From: Roseovarius sp. A-2
GTDB lineage: Bacteria > Pseudomonadota > Alphaproteobacteria > Rhodobacterales > Rhodobacteraceae
Assembly (NCBI RefSeq): GCF_002072155.1
Contig: NZ_BDIY01000002.1
Location: forward strand, 248,001 to 312,000
DNA length: 64,000 bases
Reading direction: 5' to 3'
In this document: piece by piece, positions 1 through 9,100 of the stretch
How positions within the stretch are numbered: position 1 is the stretch's first letter
Layout: every line of letters starts with the position of its first letter
Notes under the pieces: model-generated
Seen by the model: only the letters and a program-made list of their open reading frames with translations
Told to the model about the DNA's origin: nothing
Database searches by the model: none
Position numbers and translations under genes: made by a program

Positions 1-1031
1 ATCTCGAAGAGCGTCTCGGCGCGATGATCGTCGCCTATCGCCGCGACAAGACGCCGGTTTTCTGCCGTGATATCAAGGCCGAAGGCGCGATGACCGTTCT
101 GCTCAAGGACGCGATGCAGCCCAACCTCGTGCAGACGCTGGAGAACAACCCCGCCTTCGTGCATGGCGGACCGTTTGCGAATATCGCGCACGGCTGCAAC
201 TCGGTCATCGCTACCACCACCGCGCTCAAGCTGAGCGACTACGTGGTGACGGAAGCCGGGTTCGGGGCAGATCTCGGGGCCGAGAAATTCATGAACATCA
301 AGTGCCGCAAGGCGGGGCTCGCGCCCGATTGCGTCGTGCTGGTCGCGACCGTGCGCGCGATGAAAATGAACGGTGGCGTGGCCAAGGTCGATCTGGGGGC
401 CGAGAATGTCGAGGCCGTCAAGGCGGGCTGTCCGAACCTCGGGCGGCATATCGAGAACGTCAAATCGTTCGGCGTGCCGGTGGTCGTGGCGATCAACCAT
501 TTCGTCACCGATACCGATGCCGAGGTGGCTGCCGTCAAGGAGTATGTCGCCAGCCACGGGGCTGAGGCGGTGCTGTCGCGGCATTGGGAGCTGGGCTCGG
601 AAGGCTCCGAGCCGCTGGCCAAGAAGGTGGTCGAGATGGCAGAGGCCGGCACCGGCGATTTCGCCCCGCTCTATCCCGACGAGATGCCGCTGATGGAAAA
701 GATCGAGACCATCGCCAAGCGCATCTACCGCGCCGACGAGGTGCTGGCCGATCAGAAGATCCGTAACCAATTGAAGGATTGGGAAGAGCAGGGCTATGGC
801 CATCTGCCGGTCTGCATGGCCAAGACGCAGTACAGCTTTACCACCGACCCCAGCCGTCGCGGTGCGCCGACAGGCCATTCGGTGCCGGTGCGCGAAGTGC
901 GGATTTCGGCCGGTGCGGGCTTTATCGTTGTGGTCTGTGGTGAGATCATGACCATGCCGGGCCTGCCCTCGAAACCGGCGGCCGAGTCGATCCGGCTCAA
1001 TGACGAGGGTCAGATCGAAGGGCTGTTCTGA
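1..1031 (+). CDS. fhs: Formate--tetrahydrofolate ligase, C-terminal part
   Basis: ATP-dependent ligase that makes 10-formyl-tetrahydrofolate from formate and THF, a cytosolic entry to the one-carbon pool. The gene is cut by the left edge; the frame is open from base 3 and about 342 C-terminal residues are present, out of roughly 550 usual for the family, so the ATP-binding P-loop lies outside. Family signatures visible are [15 protein letters not shown], the segment [17 protein letters not shown], and the conserved [10 protein letters not shown] near the C terminus. The next gene, folD, is 68 bp downstream on the same strand and interconverts the same folate derivatives, so the two probably form one unit with an intercistronic hairpin. 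Confidence 0.97.
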   Translation, partial: LEERLGAMIVAYRRDKTPVFCRDIKAEGAMTVLLKDAMQPNLVQTLENNPAFVHGGPFANIAHGCNSVIATTTALKLSDYVVTEAGFGADLGAEKFMNIKCRKAGLAPDCVVLVATVRAMKMNGGVAKVDLGAENVEAVKAGCPNLGRHIENVKSFGVPVVVAINHFVTDTDAEVAAVKEYVASHGAEAVLSRHWELGSEGSEPLAKKVVEMAEAGTGDFAPLYPDEMPLMEKIETIAKRIYRADEVLADQKIRNQLKDWEEQGYGHLPVCMAKTQYSFTTDPSRRGAPTGHSVPVREVRISAGAGFIVVVCGEIMTMPGLPSKPAAESIRLNDEGQIEGLF

Positions 1032-1043
1032 GCCAGGACGTGG

Positions 1044-1074
1044 TGGCCCGCCCGGTCTCGTGCCGGACGGGCCA
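1044..1074 (+). promoter_or_regulatory. Intercistronic hairpin between fhs and folD
   Basis: TGGCCCG (1044-1050) pairs with CGGGCCA (1068-1074), and an inner CCGG pairs with CCGG (1052-1055 with 1063-1066). No T tract follows, so it is not a classical terminator; it may protect or partially attenuate the fhs-folD transcript. That role is inference. Confidence 0.45.
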
Positions 1075-1099
1075 ATCCGTTGCAAAGAAGGGGAAAGAC

Positions 1100-1990
1100 A
1101 TGACGGCAGACATCATCGACGGCAAGGCTTTCGCGGCCACGATCCGCGACAAGGTGACGGGCCACGTGGCGCGGCTCAAGGACGAGCACGGGATCACGCC
1201 CGGCCTTGCGGTGGTGCTGGTGGGCGAGGACCCGGCGAGCCAGGTCTACGTGCGCTCAAAGGGCAAGCAGACGGTCGAAGTGGGGATGAACTCCTACGAG
1301 CACAAGCTGGACCCTGAAACCTCGGAGGCGGATCTGCTGGCGCTGATCGAGCAGCTCAATAATGACCCCGCCGTGCATGGCATCCTTGTGCAGTTGCCCC
1401 TGCCGGATCATCTCGATTCCGATCTGGTCATCAACAGCATCGACCCGGCCAAGGACGTCGACGGCTTTCATATCTCCAATGTCGGCCTGCTCGGGACCGG
1501 GCAAAAGAGCATGGTGCCCTGTACGCCGCTCGGCTGTCTGATGATGCTGCGCGACAAGCTGGGCAATCTCAGCGGGATGGATGCCGTGGTGCTGGGTCGG
1601 TCGAACATCGTGGGCAAGCCGATGGCGCAGCTTTTGCTGGGTGACAGCTGCACCGTGACGATCGCGCATAGCCGCACCAAGGACCTGCCCGAGGTGGTCC
1701 GCCGGGCCGATATCGTTGTGGCCGCCGTGGGACGTCCCGAAATGGTGCCGGGTGACTGGATCAAGCCGGGGGCGACGGTGATCGACGTGGGCATCAACCG
1801 GATCGAGCGGGACGGCAAGACCAAGCTGGTCGGCGACGTGGATTTCCCATCGGTGCACGCGGTTGCCGGGGCCGTGACGCCGGTGCCGGGGGGGGTGGGC
1901 CCGATGACCATCGCCTGTTTGCTGGCCAACACGGTGACCGCCTGCTGCCGGGCCAACGGGCTGGCGGAACCCGAGGGGCTGACGGCCTGA
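1100..1990 (+). CDS. folD: Bifunctional methylene-THF dehydrogenase / methenyl-THF cyclohydrolase
   Basis: Cytosolic enzyme that interconverts 5,10-methylene-THF, 5,10-methenyl-THF and 10-formyl-THF using NADP. The 296-residue product has the usual FolD length. It carries the catalytic YVRSKGK motif (Tyr50, Lys54), the Rossmann stretch [15 protein letters not shown] and the C-terminal [10 protein letters not shown] signature. The ATG at 1100 is preferred over an in-frame codon at 1040 because it follows the ribosome binding site AAGGGGAAAG and gives the standard N terminus [10 protein letters not shown]. It lies directly downstream of fhs, which supplies its 10-formyl-THF, and is convergent with the following ligase gene. 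Confidence 0.98.
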   Translation: MTADIIDGKAFAATIRDKVTGHVARLKDEHGITPGLAVVLVGEDPASQVYVRSKGKQTVEVGMNSYEHKLDPETSEADLLALIEQLNNDPAVHGILVQLPLPDHLDSDLVINSIDPAKDVDGFHISNVGLLGTGQKSMVPCTPLGCLMMLRDKLGNLSGMDAVVLGRSNIVGKPMAQLLLGDSCTVTIAHSRTKDLPEVVRRADIVVAAVGRPEMVPGDWIKPGATVIDVGINRIERDGKTKLVGDVDFPSVHAVAGAVTPVPGGVGPMTIACLLANTVTACCRANGLAEPEGLTA

Positions 1991-2007
1991 TCGCGGCGCG
2001 CCGGGGG

Positions 2008-3141
2008 CTATAGATCGGCGTGATATTCCGCGATCAGGTGGCGCACCACCGATTGAAGCGCCTCGGCCTCGGTCTGCCCGGTGTCGCGCGCGGCGATGAA
2101 TACCGCGCGCTGCCGCTCTGAACTGGTGCCGCGCGCGAGCATGTCGCGCGCGTTCCCGGCCTCGGCCACCGCGTCGAAGAATTGCGCGTCCTCGGCGATC
2201 AATTCGAGAATTTCCTCGACCAGCACACCCATCTCGACAATCTCGTTGCGGCCAAAATCAATCAGCCCCTCGGTGGTGCCGTAACGCTGCGCGCGCCAGC
2301 GATTTTCCGAGACCAGAAAGCCGTCATAGATGCGCCAGCGCTGATTATGGATCGCCAGCCGCCAGAGCATCCGCGCCAGCGATTGCGTCAGCGCGGCCAG
2401 CGTCAGCGCATCCTCGAGCCGGGGCTGCACGTCGCAGATCCGCGATTCCAGTGTCGGAAAGCGCGACGAGGGGCGCAGATCCCACCAGATCTTGCTGGCA
2501 TCCTCGATCACGCCCAGATCGACCAGCGCCTGAACCGAGCGGTCGAACTCGCCAAAGCTCTCCATCCGGGGCGGCGGGCCGGTGCGCGGCAGGTTGTCGA
2601 ACACCGTCAGCCGATAGCAACTGAGCCCGGTATCCTGCCCCTGCCAGAACGGCGAGGAGCAACTGAGCGCCAGCAGATGCGGCAGGAAATAGCTCAGCTG
2701 GTTCATCAGGTCGATGCGCCGGTCGGGCGGCTCGATCCCGACATGCACATGCATGCCGCAGATCAGCATCCGTCGCACAACGCCCGCCAGATCGTGCTGC
2801 AAGTCGTTATAGCGTTGCTTGTCGGTATGGGTCTGGCTGCGCCAGTCGGAAAACGGGTGGCACGAGGCGGCGATGGGGGCGAGATTATGCGCCTTGGCAT
2901 GTTTCGCGACGGTGCTGCGCAGGCGTTTGAGGTCCTCGCGCGCCTCACTGATGTTGCGGCAGACACGGGTGCCGATCTCGATCTGGCAATTGAGGAATTC
3001 CGGACTGACCTGATCCTGCAAGTCCTGTGCACAGGCGCGCATCAGAGCCTCCGGTGCCGGGCTGAGCGCCAGGCTGTCGAGATCAACGAGAAGGTACTCC
3101 TCCTCTACTCCGATGGTGAATTCCGGGCTGATATAAGCCAT
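2008..3141 (-). CDS. GCS2-type carboxylate-amine ligase (YbdK family)
   Basis: Member of the glutamate-cysteine ligase family 2 (GCS2/YbdK), ATP-grasp-related proteins that join a carboxylate to an amine; the E. coli relative has weak gamma-glutamylcysteine ligase activity, but the physiological substrate is generally unknown. The 377-residue form has the N-terminal [10 protein letters not shown] signature (residues 11-20) and the conserved CGMHVHVG motif (128-135). The open frame continues 131 codons upstream, but that extension lacks family resemblance and the ATG at 3141 gives the canonical [16 protein letters not shown] start. It converges on folD with 17 bp between the stops. Confidence 0.85.
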   Translation of the reverse strand: MAYISPEFTIGVEEEYLLVDLDSLALSPAPEALMRACAQDLQDQVSPEFLNCQIEIGTRVCRNISEAREDLKRLRSTVAKHAKAHNLAPIAASCHPFSDWRSQTHTDKQRYNDLQHDLAGVVRRMLICGMHVHVGIEPPDRRIDLMNQLSYFLPHLLALSCSSPFWQGQDTGLSCYRLTVFDNLPRTGPPPRMESFGEFDRSVQALVDLGVIEDASKIWWDLRPSSRFPTLESRICDVQPRLEDALTLAALTQSLARMLWRLAIHNQRWRIYDGFLVSENRWRAQRYGTTEGLIDFGRNEIVEMGVLVEEILELIAEDAQFFDAVAEAGNARDMLARGTSSERQRAVFIAARDTGQTEAEALQSVVRHLIAEYHADL

Positions 3142-3709
3142 GCGCGTCGCTCCCCCGCCGTGATCGGTGCCGTCGAGGTACTTCAGCACGGTTTTCCGCG
3201 CGCGGGCAAGGAAAACGGGGGCGGGGCCTGCTACTCGACGCTGTCCACCGGGCGTATGCGCTGCACCAGCACGCTGCCCATCTCGACGATGCCTTCCATG
3301 CGCTCCTCCAGCCGGATCATCTCGGCCATGGCGCTGAGCATGGCAGAGCACTCCAGCCACCGGCCCGCCCTCGTTGCGCATGATCGAGCGCTCATTGTTG
3401 AGCAACGCCCTCGGCCGCCTCCCGCCTTTTCGCTCTGGCGCCGAGATGCGGAATTTGTAATAGACCGGCGCGGCCTTGAGAGTGAATTCCAGCACCTTTA
3501 CCGCCACCAGGATTACGAAGAAATCGCGGATCATGTGGATGAGAAAGCATTGATCGAAACGTCCAATCAGGGGCTGTTCTGGTCAAGTTTCTGGCGTGCC
3601 ATGCGCGCTGTCCTTGCGAGCCCTGGACGCAAGGCAGGGCGTTTTGTCGCGATGGATAGGGAGCCGGCCCTCACAACCCTTATCTTTGGCGCGACGGGGC
3701 TGCCACATG
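3142..3709 (-). other. 568-bp stretch with possible decayed small membrane gene
   Basis: No confident gene. On the minus strand, an ATG at 3534 opens a hydrophobic segment ([14 protein letters not shown]), but this frame then runs on into the ligase gene. From about 3398 to 3237 a different minus frame gives a helical peptide containing [18 protein letters not shown] and ends in a stop. Together they look like one short membrane protein split by a frameshift, but no family is recognised. The part from 3600 to 3709 shows nothing. Confidence 0.3.
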
Positions 3710-4165
3710 TCAGGCACAGGAGGTTTGCGCCTGCACCTCTTCCATGGCCTCGACCAGTGCCTCGAGCGTGAGCAGGATCGAGGCGTGACGGTTCTTGTAG
3801 TCGCGCGCCGGGCGCAGCACCTCGAGCCCGTCGAACGGCGCGGGTGGCGTCGGGCCGTCGGATTTGAGCATCTCCTTGAGTGCGTCGCGCGCCGCGCGGA
3901 CCTGCGACAGATCGCAGCCGATGATATTGGCACCCACCACGCTGGCCGCTGCCTGACCGAGCGCGCAGGCCTTGACCTCGGCGGCATAGTCACAAATCCG
4001 GCCCTCGTTGCAGGCGATATCCACCGTCACCGTCGAGCCGCAGAGCGGCGCGCGGCGCTTGACGCTGGCCTGCGGCGCGTCGAGCCGCCCGTGATGCGGG
4101 ATGTCAGCCGCGAGCTCGAGGATGCGCGCGGAATAGAGCTTGATCAGGTCGGTCTCGCCGGACAT
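3710..4165 (-). CDS. NifU/IscU-like iron-sulfur cluster scaffold protein
   Basis: Protein of 151 residues related to the NifU N-terminal/IscU scaffold family, which holds nascent Fe-S clusters in the cytosol. Two of the three usual ligand cysteines are visible: Cys42 in APLCGS and Cys67 in [10 protein letters not shown]. At the third position the expected HCSILA-type motif reads RHASIL, with Ala128 in place of cysteine. The start at 4165 is chosen for its GGGAAAG ribosome binding site; the longer frame has no such support. It is divergent from hisI with 67 bp between the start codons. Because a ligand is missing, a role as a specialised or non-canonical scaffold is possible. Confidence 0.8.
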   Translation of the reverse strand: MSGETDLIKLYSARILELAADIPHHGRLDAPQASVKRRAPLCGSTVTVDIACNEGRICDYAAEVKACALGQAAASVVGANIIGCDLSQVRAARDALKEMLKSDGPTPPAPFDGLEVLRPARDYKNRHASILLTLEALVEAMEEVQAQTSCA

Positions 4166-4232
4166 GGCTTTCCCTTTCGTGTCGTCCCCCCTAAATAGGC
4201 CCGCACGCGCCAGATGCAAAAGGAAATCCGTC

Positions 4233-4601
4233 ATGGACTTCGATCCGAATCGACTAAAGTATGATGCCAACGGGCTGATCCCGGCAATCGCGCAGGAGGC
4301 GGAAACCGGCGAGGTGCTGATGATGGCCTGGATGAATGCCGAGGCCGTCGCGCGCACGCTGGAAACGGGGCGTGTGACCTATTGGAGCCGCTCGCGACAG
4401 TCCTTCTGGATAAAGGGGGAAACCTCGGGCCATGTGCAGGAACTGGTCGAGATGCGCATAGATTGCGACAGCGATTGCCTGCTCTTGCTGATCCGCCAGA
4501 CCGGGCCCGCCTGTCACACCAACCGGCGGTCATGCTTTTACCGGGCGGTGCGCGAGGGCGCGGAGATTGAGATCATGGCACCGATGGCGGCGTCGGATTG
4601 A
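4233..4601 (+). CDS. hisI: Phosphoribosyl-AMP cyclohydrolase
   Basis: Third step of histidine biosynthesis: opens the adenine ring of phosphoribosyl-AMP in the cytosol. The 122-residue product is the single-domain HisI form, not fused to HisE. It has the metal-binding DCDSD cluster (Asp77, Cys78, Asp79, Asp81) and the zinc cysteines Cys94 and Cys101 in [13 protein letters not shown]. The start at 4233 follows AAAAGGA; an in-frame start further upstream would overlap the divergent scaffold gene. No other his gene is in the window. Confidence 0.96.
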   Translation: MDFDPNRLKYDANGLIPAIAQEAETGEVLMMAWMNAEAVARTLETGRVTYWSRSRQSFWIKGETSGHVQELVEMRIDCDSDCLLLLIRQTGPACHTNRRSCFYRAVREGAEIEIMAPMAASD

Positions 4602-4628
4602 GTATTTCTAGAACGATGAAACGCTAAA

Positions 4629-4675
4629 GCATGTTGCTCAAGAGTGGGAACCGGTTTTGAGCTTGTCGAGCATGC
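4629..4675. repeat. Palindromic intergenic repeat (RIME-like)
   Basis: Nested inverted repeat: GCATG (4629-4633) pairs with CATGC (4671-4675), and CTCAA (4637-4641) with TTGAG (4657-4661), around the central palindrome AACCGGTT. The GTGGGAACCGGTTTT core resembles dispersed palindromic elements common between genes in Rhizobiales and Rhodobacterales. It lies between the convergent hisI and gluQ genes and could also act as a transcription barrier. Confidence 0.5.
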
Positions 4676-4683
4676 GACATACT

Positions 4684-5517
4684 CTAAAGCCCGACGATTT
4701 TGCGGATGTCTTGCGGGCTGGCCCCCTCGGCGCGATAAGTGGCGATAGCGCGGGCGTCGTCGCGTTTGGCGAGGCGCTTGTCGTGGTCGTCGCGGATCAG
4801 CCGGTGGTGGTGATAGGCGGGGGTGGGCAGACCAAGCAGACGTTGCAGCAGGACGTGGATCTGTGTGGCGTCGCGCAAATCCTGACCACGGATCACATGG
4901 GTGGTCTGCTGGTCGGCATCGTCGAGTACCACTGAGAGGTGATAGGAGGCCCCCATATCGCGACGGGCAAGCACCACGTCGCCCACGGTGGCGGGCAGGT
5001 TGCGGGGCGTGATGATGTCGTCTTTTTCTTTGTATGTCAGAGGGCTGGAGAGTGTTTTGCAGGCGCGGCTTATGTCAAGGCGCAGGGCGGTGTCTTGCGG
5101 CATCGCGCCCTTGGGCGGGGTGTCGGGGCGGCAGGTGCCGGGGTAGATTACCCCGTCGGGGCCATTGAGCGGCGCACCTTCCTGCGGGGCGGCGGCGGCG
5201 GCGCGGATATCGCTGCGACTGCAGGAACATGGGTAGAGAAATCCCTGATTCCAAAGTGTTTTCAGGGCATCCCGATAGTGTGAAAGTCGGGTGGATTGAC
5301 GCAGGACCGGGGCAGGCCAGCTGAGGCCGAGCCACGTCAGGTCATCGAAAATCTGCGCTTCCCACTCTGGGCGGCTACGGCTTTGGTCCAGATCGTCGAT
5401 GCGCAAAAGGAAGGTGCCGTTCGCCGCTCGCGCCATGTCATGCGCCAGCATCGCCGAGAAGGCGTGCCCCAGATGGAGCGGGCCGGTAGGTGAAGGGGCA
5501 AAGCGCGTTATGAACAT
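4684..5517 (-). CDS. gluQ: Glutamyl-Q tRNA(Asp) synthetase
   Basis: Class I aminoacyl-tRNA synthetase paralogue that attaches glutamate to the queuosine base at position 34 of tRNA(Asp). The 277-residue length matches the catalytic domain alone, lacking the anticodon-binding domain of GluRS. It starts with RFAPSPTGPLHLGHAF (HIGH-like HLGH at 15-18). A zinc-type set of cysteines follows (Cys97, Cys99, Cys129 in YPGTC), and RLAKR near the C terminus stands in for KMSKS. The adjacent trmFO, 12 bp upstream on the same strand, is also a tRNA modification gene, suggesting co-transcription. Confidence 0.93.
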   Translation of the reverse strand: MFITRFAPSPTGPLHLGHAFSAMLAHDMARAANGTFLLRIDDLDQSRSRPEWEAQIFDDLTWLGLSWPAPVLRQSTRLSHYRDALKTLWNQGFLYPCSCSRSDIRAAAAAPQEGAPLNGPDGVIYPGTCRPDTPPKGAMPQDTALRLDISRACKTLSSPLTYKEKDDIITPRNLPATVGDVVLARRDMGASYHLSVVLDDADQQTTHVIRGQDLRDATQIHVLLQRLLGLPTPAYHHHRLIRDDHDKRLAKRDDARAIATYRAEGASPQDIRKIVGL

Positions 5518-5529
5518 TTAAGCAATTGG

Positions 5530-6888
5530 TTAGGGTGCGAAGCTCATGCATTGCGCCTGCAACCAATCGGTCCATGCCGCCTTGGCCCTGTCGGTATAGG
5601 CCTTGTAGCGATGCACGCGCCCGCGCCGACCTCCCTTGAGCCCCTCCACCGGGCGGAAGAGGCCGAAATTCACGTTCATCGGTTGAAAGGTCTTGGCCTC
5701 GGCGCCGCCCGTGATGTGGTGGATGAGCGCGCCCATGGCACTGTCTTGCGGGACGGGTGGCAGAGGTTGGCCCATGATTTCAGCGGCGGCGAGGCGGCCC
5801 GCGAGCAGGCCCATGGCCGCTGACTCGACATAACCCTCGACGCCGGTGATCTGCCCGGCAAAGCGGATATGCGGGCGCGAGCGCAGGCGCAGCTGATCAT
5901 CGAGCAACGTCGGAGAATTCAGGAAGGTGTTGCGGTGGATGCCGCCAAGGCGGGCGAAATTGGCGTTCTCCAGTCCGGGGATTGCCTTGAAAACAGCGGC
6001 TTGCGCGCCATATTTCATCTTGGTCTGGAAGCCCACCATATTGTAGAGCGTGCCGAGCGCATTGTCACGGCGCAGTTGCACCACCGCATGCGCCTTGATG
6101 TCGGGCTGATGCGGGTTGGTCAGGCCGACGGGCTTCATCGGGCCGTGGCGCAGGGTTTCGCGGCCGCGTTCGGCCATCACCTCGATAGGCAGGCAGCCGT
6201 CGAAATACTTGGCCGTTTCGCCCTCGTGAAACTCGGTCTTGTCGGCGGCGAGCAGCGCATCGATGAAGGCCTCATACTGGTCGCGGTCCATTGGGCAATT
6301 GAGATAGGCGGTGCGTTCCGCCTCGGTCTCGCCCTTGTCGTAGCGCGATTGCATCCACGCCTTGGACATGTCGATGCTGTCGTAATAAACAATTGGGGCG
6401 ATGGCGTCGAAGAAGGCGAGCGCGTCGCTCCCGGTCTCGCGTGCGATGGCCTGGCCCAGCCCTTCCGAGGTCAGCGGGCCAGTCGCGACGATCCAGTGGC
6501 CATCCGTAGGAAGCTCCGTGATTTCAGCATGTTGCACGGTGATCTTTGGGTGATCCATGAGGCGCTGCGTGACCGATTGCGCGAACGGGTCGCGATCCAC
6601 GGCGAGCGCGCCCCCGGCGGGCAGACGGTGGCGGTCGGCCATCGCCATGATCAGGCCATCTGCGGCCCGCATTTCCCAATGCAGCAGGCCCACGGCGTTC
6701 TGCTCATGGTCATCCGAGCGGAAGGAATTGGAGCAGACCATTTCCGCCAGATCGCCCGTGCGATGCGCGAAGGTCTTCACCTTGGGGCGCATTTCGTGGA
6801 GGACCACGTTGATGCCGAGATTGGCGGCCTGCCAAGCGGCCTCGGACCCGGCCATGCCGCCGCCGATGATGTGCAAACTCTGTGTCAT
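5530..6888 (-). CDS. trmFO: Methylenetetrahydrofolate-tRNA-(uracil-5-)-methyltransferase
   Basis: Folate- and FAD-dependent enzyme that makes 5-methyluridine at position 54 of tRNA, taking the methyl carbon from methylene-THF. The 452-residue protein has the N-terminal dinucleotide-binding motif [12 protein letters not shown] (residues 7-18) and the conserved VCSNSFRSD segment holding Cys52, the position of an active-site cysteine in characterised homologues. It probably leads the trmFO-gluQ unit. The folate donor ties it to the fhs-folD genes at the left end, although they are not co-transcribed. Confidence 0.96.
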   Translation of the reverse strand: MTQSLHIIGGGMAGSEAAWQAANLGINVVLHEMRPKVKTFAHRTGDLAEMVCSNSFRSDDHEQNAVGLLHWEMRAADGLIMAMADRHRLPAGGALAVDRDPFAQSVTQRLMDHPKITVQHAEITELPTDGHWIVATGPLTSEGLGQAIARETGSDALAFFDAIAPIVYYDSIDMSKAWMQSRYDKGETEAERTAYLNCPMDRDQYEAFIDALLAADKTEFHEGETAKYFDGCLPIEVMAERGRETLRHGPMKPVGLTNPHQPDIKAHAVVQLRRDNALGTLYNMVGFQTKMKYGAQAAVFKAIPGLENANFARLGGIHRNTFLNSPTLLDDQLRLRSRPHIRFAGQITGVEGYVESAAMGLLAGRLAAAEIMGQPLPPVPQDSAMGALIHHITGGAEAKTFQPMNVNFGLFRPVEGLKGGRRGRVHRYKAYTDRAKAAWTDWLQAQCMSFAP

Positions 6889-6930
6889 GGGCTGCGATCT
6901 AGGGGATTGCGCGGGGTTTGGAAAGGGGCG

Positions 6931-7716
6931 TCACTGCTGCCAGTCCGGCGGGCGCTTGGCGAGAAAGGCATTGATGCCCTCGTCGGTGTCGCGGTCGAGC
7001 ATGTTCTCGACCATCACCGCGCCGGTATGGGCGTAGGCGGCGTCAATGTTCAGTTCCAGTTGTTCGTAGAAGGCGCGCTTGCCGATGCGCACCGCCGAGC
7101 CGAGCTTGGCCGCCACGGTCTCGGCAAGGGTCATGGTCTCGGCCTCCAGATCCTCCATCGGCACGGCGCGGTTGATCAGGCCCAGCTCCTGCGCGCGGTT
7201 GGTCTCGATGAATTGCCCGGTGGTCAGCATCTCGAACGCCTGTTTGCGCGGGATGTTGCGGCTGAGCGCCACCATGGGGGTCGAGCAGAAAAGTCCGATA
7301 TTGACGCCGTTGACGCCAAAGCGGGTACCGTGGGCGGCGACCGCCATGTCGCAGGACGCCACAAGCTGGCAGCCTGCGGCGGTGGCGATGCCATGCGGCG
7401 CGGCGATCACCGGCTGCGGCAGGTCGCGGATTGCGGTCATCACCTCGGTGCAGCGCGCGAAGAGATCGGCGAAATAGGCGCGGCCATTGTCGGGCGATTG
7501 CCGCGCGGCCTGCATTTCCTTGAGATCGTGGCCCGCGCAGAACGCCTTGCCGGTGCCCGCGAGCGTGACCACGCGAATGCGGCGATCCTCGCCGAGCCGC
7601 GCGAATTCGGATTTGAGTTCCGCCAGCATCGCGTCGGAGAGCGCGTTGAGATTGCCCGGTGAGTTGAGCGTAAGACGCGCGATTGCGCCTTCGTCTGTGC
7701 GGTCGAGAATTGGCAT
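6931..7716 (-). CDS. Enoyl-CoA hydratase/isomerase family protein, ECHDC3-like
   Basis: Crotonase-fold protein of 261 residues. The oxyanion-hole elements FCAGHDL (59-65) and AAGC (113-116) are present, so acyl-CoA binding is plausible. Both catalytic glutamates of classical enoyl-CoA hydratase are replaced: the first by Gln117 (GCQL instead of GCEL), the second by a glycine at about 137. The same pattern, including GLFCSTP, is seen in the ECHDC3 subfamily, so this is unlikely to be a typical beta-oxidation hydratase. It is divergent from the thioesterase gene, with 58 bp between the starts that must hold both promoters. Confidence 0.85.
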   Translation of the reverse strand: MPILDRTDEGAIARLTLNSPGNLNALSDAMLAELKSEFARLGEDRRIRVVTLAGTGKAFCAGHDLKEMQAARQSPDNGRAYFADLFARCTEVMTAIRDLPQPVIAAPHGIATAAGCQLVASCDMAVAAHGTRFGVNGVNIGLFCSTPMVALSRNIPRKQAFEMLTTGQFIETNRAQELGLINRAVPMEDLEAETMTLAETVAAKLGSAVRIGKRAFYEQLELNIDAAYAHTGAVMVENMLDRDTDEGINAFLAKRPPDWQQ

Positions 7717-7774
7717 CTTGTCACCCCTTTTGCGTTATGGCCATTCTGGCATGGATAAGGGCAGGGAGGAAAGC

Positions 7775-8194
7775 ATGAGCCTGAAGATGGGTGCGGAAGA
7801 CTTGATGGGATTCCTGGAGCGGGAATTTCCGCAGGTCATGGGCGAGTTTGCCATCGAGGATGTGGGCGAGATGCGTATTCGCACGCGGCTTTTGGTGGGG
7901 GAGCGGCATTTGCGGCCCGGCGGCACCGTGTCGGGCCCGTCGATCTTTGCGCTGGCGGATGTGTCGGTCTACCTCGCCGTGCTGGCGATGATCGGGCCGC
8001 AGGGGCTGGCGGTGACGACCAATTGCAGCATAGATTTCATGCGCAAACCGGCGGCGCGCACCGATCTGATCGGAGAATGTCGGCTCTTGAAGCTGGGGCG
8101 CGTGCTGGCGGTCGGCGAGGTGCTGGTGTTTTCCGACGGCGTGACGCAGCCGGTAGCACGGGCGAGCCTGACCTATTCGATCCCGCCGGCCTGA
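7775..8194 (+). CDS. PaaI-family hotdog-fold thioesterase
   Basis: Small acyl-CoA thioesterase of 139 residues with a single hotdog domain. The family signature is the stretch LRPGGTVSGPSIFALADVS, whose Asp in LADVSVYLA lies on the central helix. The ATG at 7775 is chosen because GGGAGGAAAGC precedes it; a second in-frame ATG at 7751 lacks this. The divergent ECHDC3-like gene suggests joint handling of some acyl-CoA, but the substrate cannot be read from sequence. Confidence 0.85.
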   Translation: MSLKMGAEDLMGFLEREFPQVMGEFAIEDVGEMRIRTRLLVGERHLRPGGTVSGPSIFALADVSVYLAVLAMIGPQGLAVTTNCSIDFMRKPAARTDLIGECRLLKLGRVLAVGEVLVFSDGVTQPVARASLTYSIPPA

Positions 8195-8197
8195 GCG

Positions 8198-8250
8198 CCG
8201 GGGGGCTGTCTGCCCCCCGGACCCCCCCCGAGAGTATTTTTCGAACGATG
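8198..8250 (+). repeat. GC hairpin followed by GAGAGTATTTTTCGAACGATGA repeat
   Basis: CCGGGGGGC (8198-8206) pairs perfectly with GCCCCCCGG (8212-8220) and is followed by a C8 run and then a GAGAGTATTTTT tail ending near 8250. It lies between the convergent thioesterase and speE genes and may terminate both. Related tails occur at 4603-4616, 41370-41397 and 61024-61076, so this is probably a dispersed intergenic element. Confidence 0.5.
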
Positions 8251-8254
8251 AGGC

Positions 8255-9100
8255 TCAGGGCAGGAGCTTGGCGACATAGCCGGGCAGGGCGAAGGCGGCT
8301 TGATGGACCTGCGGGGTGTAGTATCCAGGCGTGATGCCGGTGGCATCGAACCGGCCTTGCAGCACATCCAGAGGTGTGGCGCGCGACGGGCCATCGGTGC
8401 CCCAGCCAAAGGCCATCGGCCCGCCCGCATAGGTGGGGACGGTCGCAAGATAGCAGGTGGCATCGACGAAAAGGGCGCGAAAGGCGCGCATGGTGTTGTG
8501 CAATTCCTGACCTTGCAGGAAGGGCACGCCGTTTTGTGTCACGAGTATGCCGTCCTCGGTCAGGGCGCGCTTGGCGTGCCCGTAGAACGTGTCGGAAAAG
8601 AGCACCTCGCCCGGGCCGATGGGATCGGTCGAATCGACGATGATCACATCATAACCGCCCGCGGTCTGGCGGATGAACTCGGCGCCGTCGGCGATCACCA
8701 GATCGAGGCGCGGATCGTCGAACGCGCCGTCGCTCAGCATCGGCAGGAATTCTCTCGAGAAGTCCACCACGCCCGCGTCGATTTCCACCATCGTCACATG
8801 CGCGACCGTGGCGTGGCGCAGCACCTCGCGGGCCATGCCGCCATCGCCGCCGCCGATGATCAGCACGCGCTTGGCCGCACCATGCGCCAGGATCGGCACA
8901 TGAGTCAGCATCTCGTGATAGATGAAATTGTCGCCCTCGGTGGTCTGTACCACATCATCAAGCGTCAGCACCCGGCCGAAGGTGCCGTTCTGGAACACCT
9001 TCAACCGCTGATGCTCGGTCTTGCTGTCATAGAGCATCTCGTCCACGCGCAGGGCTTGCGCATAGTCGGGATGCAGGCTCTCGCGAATCCAGTTGCTCAT
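8255..9100 (-). CDS. speE: Polyamine aminopropyltransferase (spermidine synthase)
   Basis: Transfers the aminopropyl group of decarboxylated S-adenosylmethionine to putrescine. The 281-residue protein has the Rossmann motif VLIIGGGDGGMAREVLRH and the catalytic DSTDPIGPGEVLFSDTFY stretch (split here: DSTDPIGP then GEVLFSDTFY). Its start overlaps the speD stop by four bases (ATGA at 9097-9100), so the enzyme is translationally coupled to the one that makes its donor. It ends in the intergenic repeat shared with the thioesterase gene. Confidence 0.97.
   Translation of the reverse strand: MSNWIRESLHPDYAQALRVDEMLYDSKTEHQRLKVFQNGTFGRVLTLDDVVQTTEGDNFIYHEMLTHVPILAHGAAKRVLIIGGGDGGMAREVLRHATVAHVTMVEIDAGVVDFSREFLPMLSDGAFDDPRLDLVIADGAEFIRQTAGGYDVIIVDSTDPIGPGEVLFSDTFYGHAKRALTEDGILVTQNGVPFLQGQELHNTMRAFRALFVDATCYLATVPTYAGGPMAFGWGTDGPSRATPLDVLQGRFDATGITPGYYTPQVHQAAFALPGYVAKLLP

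Noticed and set aside
2182..3771. A 529-codon plus-strand open frame
   Set aside because: It is the antisense shadow of the GCS2 ligase gene; GC-rich DNA leaves long non-coding frames open. No ribosome binding site or family resemblance.
5869..7662. A 597-codon plus-strand open frame
   Set aside because: Antisense to trmFO and the crotonase gene, with a composition rich in Arg, His and Gly and no recognisable domain.
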